Shown: positions 61,848-64,000 of the stretch, one piece after another
How positions within the stretch are numbered: position 1 is the stretch's first letter
Layout: each line of letters starts with the position of its first letter
Assembly (NCBI GenBank): GCA_020061355.1
Contig: JAGUYK010000006.1
Coordinates: 1-64,000, forward strand
Direction of reading: 5' to 3'
Source: Ignavibacteriales bacterium
GTDB taxonomy: Bacteria > Bacteroidota > Ignavibacteria > Ignavibacteriales > Melioribacteraceae
DNA length: 64,000 nt
The notes under the pieces: generated by a model
The model's database searches: none
Seen by the model: only the letters and a program-made list of their open reading frames with translations
Told to the model about the DNA's origin: nothing
Made by a program: the position numbers and the translations under genes

Positions 61848-62318
61848 ATCGTTAACCTAACATATACTTATAACTATTGCCCTCGATAACTCTTTTGTAT
61901 GTTTTAACGATTTATTTTCGGTATAAACAACACCGTACAAACGTCCATCTAAGAACAATAAAGTACTCTTTTTATTTATTAAACATTGATCATATCTCTT
62001 GTATGGAAATTGCAAATAAAATAAATAAGTTTTGTAAAACAAGGAAGAGGAGAGAGCCTGTCTGCAGTTCAGGAAATTGATATACATTCAAAGTCCGCTT
62101 AAATCTGAACTGAATTTAAGTCGGTAAAAGGAAACATTCAAATGACAGTAACAAGTGACGAGTGACAGGTAACCAGTGACGGGGGGAAAATCCTGAGAGC
62201 CGGGCGGCTCTCAAGGATTGAAAACAATTACCTCCAGACTCCGAGGAGTCCGCCCTTTTTCATGCATATTAAAAAATAACTGAGACTGGTTTAACCTACT
62301 TATCAGTTGTAAAATTGT
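61848..62318. other. Gene-free region, right edge of the array
   Basis: No gene is present. Close to the NYN start lies GTTAGGT on the minus strand at about 61860-61866, a perfect GTTRRRY core. At 62194-62213 the stem TGAGAGCC/GGCTCTCA is a terminator on the minus strand. At 62228-62255 lie 28 bases that match 63475-63502 at 27 positions, the last codons (GGLLGVWR) and stop of the DUF1761 gene, so they are a 3' remnant of a second copy. Around 62143-62175 AGTGAC occurs several times. Confidence 0.65.
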
Positions 62319-63146
62319 TTATTCAAAATAATAATATGTAACCCTGGTTCTGGAATTAATTTTATCGTTCTTATAATGAATTTTTTCAATCAACAATCCC
62401 ATATCATTATATATATTTTCGGTTCTAGAGGTATTTTCCACTAACAATTGCTTCGATGTAACACTATTCGTTCCAACTTCGTGCTCCATATAATCTTTGA
62501 GAGACAGCTTATCCCTGTCGTTGTTCACTTGAATTTTTACACCCAATGGAGTTGATAAGTACCTTGTATCAGCTATTTGATTGGTAGCTTTAATATTCAA
62601 AAAACTACTTTCAATATTTCCTTTTTTGTCTTTTATATATTTCCATTTAGCAACACCGGATTCAATAAATATTGTATCGCCATTATAATTATAGTCCTGC
62701 CAATCGAACATATTTAACCGTGAAGTATCCGTTTCCATCCATTTTTCAAAAACTGAGTTGACCTTATATTTAAAAGTATATCCTTCTACCCTTTTTATTT
62801 TGTTGTCCTCATACCTGAAGATTTGTACGATCATATTTGGCAAACAACCTTCCGTTGTCATCTCGTTTGTAGTTCTTTGAATTAATCTCCCTTCCCTGTT
62901 GAATCTTAAGTAGGTAAGACTATCAATTTTATTACTGTCCGTATATTCTCTTGTAAACGACATTGCCTTTACAGAATTATTCTTAAGAGTACGTGATTCT
63001 TTATCCGATTGGAGCTGCGAAATTTTTGAATAAACCGTGCTTTCTAATATTAATTGTTCGAAGGGATTTAATGAAACAACTTCTTTTCTACAATTAGAAA
63101 GAAGTAAAGAAAATATTGAAAAAACAAATATTAACTTAGTTTTCAT
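62319..63146 (-). CDS. Lipoprotein of unknown function
   Basis: This 275-residue protein has a lipobox signal (LLLSNCRKE, Cys19). The mature part contains short repeated beta units such as LTYLRFNREGRLIQRTTNEM and MGLLIEKIHYKNDKIN, similar to RHS/YD-like strand repeats in which Asn, Gly and a basic residue end each unit. It is probably attached to the outer membrane. No closer family recognised. It stands alone. Confidence 0.7.
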   Translation of the reverse strand: MKTKLIFVFSIFSLLLSNCRKEVVSLNPFEQLILESTVYSKISQLQSDKESRTLKNNSVKAMSFTREYTDSNKIDSLTYLRFNREGRLIQRTTNEMTTEGCLPNMIVQIFRYEDNKIKRVEGYTFKYKVNSVFEKWMETDTSRLNMFDWQDYNYNGDTIFIESGVAKWKYIKDKKGNIESSFLNIKATNQIADTRYLSTPLGVKIQVNNDRDKLSLKDYMEHEVGTNSVTSKQLLVENTSRTENIYNDMGLLIEKIHYKNDKINSRTRVTYYYFE

Positions 63147-63438
63147 TTTATCTCCTTATACTCAGCTTATATTTATTTTAATCGTCTGCTTTATAAAAGA
63201 GGAATGCAGATTTATTTAACTATAATGCTTTCTCTCTCGCCTTAACTTGCGGCTGAATATCTATATAGTAATGATTTATTGTAAAGTATAAATGAAAACA
63301 CTTCCCGGAATTAAACTTAAAAGTATTATTTCCGGCAGTTGTCGTGGGGGACAGAGGCAACATAAGTGATGGATGGAAAAGTTGCAAGGCAAAAGTAGGA
63401 GGATTTGTAAGTGGTGAATAGTGGACAGTTATAAAAGA

Positions 63439-63465
63439 CCCTGAGAGCATGTGCTGCCCTCAGGG
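63439..63465 (-). terminator. Terminator after the DUF1761 gene
   Basis: CCCTGAG (63439-63445) pairs with CTCAGGG (63459-63465), enclosing AGCA/TGCT, and on the minus strand TCTTTTAT follows. It lies 9 bases beyond the gene's stop. Confidence 0.8.
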
Positions 63466-63474
63466 TTAAAAAAA

Positions 63475-63882
63475 TTACCTCCAGACCCCGAGGAGTCCGC
63501 CCATCAATATATATGTAACTGCCTGGTATCCGGCATCAATAAAAAAGAGCTTCAGAGATTTTCTGCCGAATAGATATATTGTGCCGATCGAAGCGGCAAC
63601 CCATCCGATTCCCGCAAGAGCGCCGGCGGTAAGTCCCCATGTAAGATCGGCTTTGTCGCCGAGAAATGCGGCGAGGTTAAATGAAATCACCAGCGCCAGA
63701 ACGAACGACGTTCCGTAGATCTTTGCTATGTTGGCATTCTTTAAACTCTCTTCGGTAAATCCCATTTCGTTCATCCTTGCCTTACCGAAAAGTGGTCCGT
63801 ACCAGATACCTCCTACAACAAAACTTAAAAGTGCGGCAACAAAGACCGCGAGATAATTTATATGAAGCTCCATACCTTCCAT
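63475..63882 (-). CDS. DUF1761-family membrane protein
   Basis: This 135-residue inner-membrane protein has about four helices. NYLAVFVAALLSFVVGGIWYGPLFGKARMNEMGF is the DUF1761 signature and GGLLGVWR its usual end. Function unknown. Two ATG codons at 63882 and 63873 are possible; the first has GGGAGG upstream and is chosen. Its terminal codons and terminator type are duplicated at about 62.2 kb. Confidence 0.88.
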   Translation of the reverse strand: MEGMELHINYLAVFVAALLSFVVGGIWYGPLFGKARMNEMGFTEESLKNANIAKIYGTSFVLALVISFNLAAFLGDKADLTWGLTAGALAGIGWVAASIGTIYLFGRKSLKLFFIDAGYQAVTYILMGGLLGVWR

Positions 63883-64000
63883 CTGCCCTCCCTTTTTGTT
63901 TTTTGAATGACGGGGAACAATCTAATCAAATTCTTTTTTCATCGAAAAATATTTTTTGAAAAATTTCATTTGAAATATCTCACATTAAGACCTCTAAGTT

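Noticed and set aside
62143..62175. Repeated AGTGAC units as a possible CRISPR or iteron array
   Set aside because: The units are only 6-8 bases with irregular spacing; too short for CRISPR and not enough for an origin.

Overview
The window looks like chromosome from a low-GC, Gram-negative member of the Bacteroidota/Chlorobi lineage. The best guess is an Ignavibacteria (Melioribacter/Ignavibacterium-like) anaerobe. The basis is a TonB-dependent receptor, many lipoproteins, an outer-membrane porin, a GH35 beta-galactosidase, PEGA-domain proteins, a clade II type nitrous-oxide reductase cluster and a membrane-anchored NrfA/NrfH pair. This assignment is inferred from gene content; no rRNA or tRNA gene was seen in the window.

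Layout. 0-11 kb: metabolic and transport genes. These are a 5'-truncated M1 aminopeptidase, TauE-like and EamA transporters (the EamA gene apparently using an ATT start), an atypical thioredoxin plus TrxB, a PfkB sugar kinase, an orphan corrinoid protein, a fucose-isomerase-like protein, a broken REP-type transposase carrying a perfect 28-bp palindrome, a secreted GH35 enzyme and a HAD phosphatase. 11-25.6 kb: respiratory nitrogen island. A porin, nrfA, nrfH and a NapH-like ferredoxin gene run leftward (nitrite to ammonium). From the same 350-bp divergent region a rightward operon carries a hemerythrin/RIC-like protein, a lipoprotein cytochrome c, nosZ, a NosB-like membrane protein, nosL, nosD, nosF and nosY (N2O to N2), then a Fe-S protein and a methyltransferase. 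A three-cysteine Rrf2 regulator lies just beyond. No NO-forming nitrite reductase is present in the window.

25.6-47 kb: cell envelope and signalling. This part has MscS, RlpA, a TonB receptor, SpoVG, a compact signalling block (receiver-SpoIIE phosphatase, STAS protein, NtrC-type regulator, PAS histidine kinase), an MFS carrier, a U32 protein and a second STAS protein. It also has an operon of a PEGA Ser/Thr kinase, a GAF-sigma54 activator and a three-repeat lipoprotein, then PhzF, YjjX and an esterase. 47-55 kb: housekeeping and stress genes, including a PHP phosphoesterase, PPK2, two acetyltransferases, DinB, an MBL hydrolase, a peroxiredoxin with a cysteine-free Fur/PerR regulator, and a thiolase.

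55-62 kb: the most unusual part. Seven consecutive single genes, all on the minus strand, are separated by six spacers that share a core (TAACGACGTTG-like) next to the following start codon and a CTTGTCCCGC-N-CTTTTGCGGG hairpin. This looks like an integron cassette array without an integrase in view (CALIN-like). Its cargo includes a NYN-domain protein, two unrecognised proteins, two envelope proteins, a quinone-oxidoreductase-like enzyme and a YdeI-family protein. The right edge holds a lipoprotein and a DUF1761 protein whose 3' end is duplicated about 1.2 kb away.
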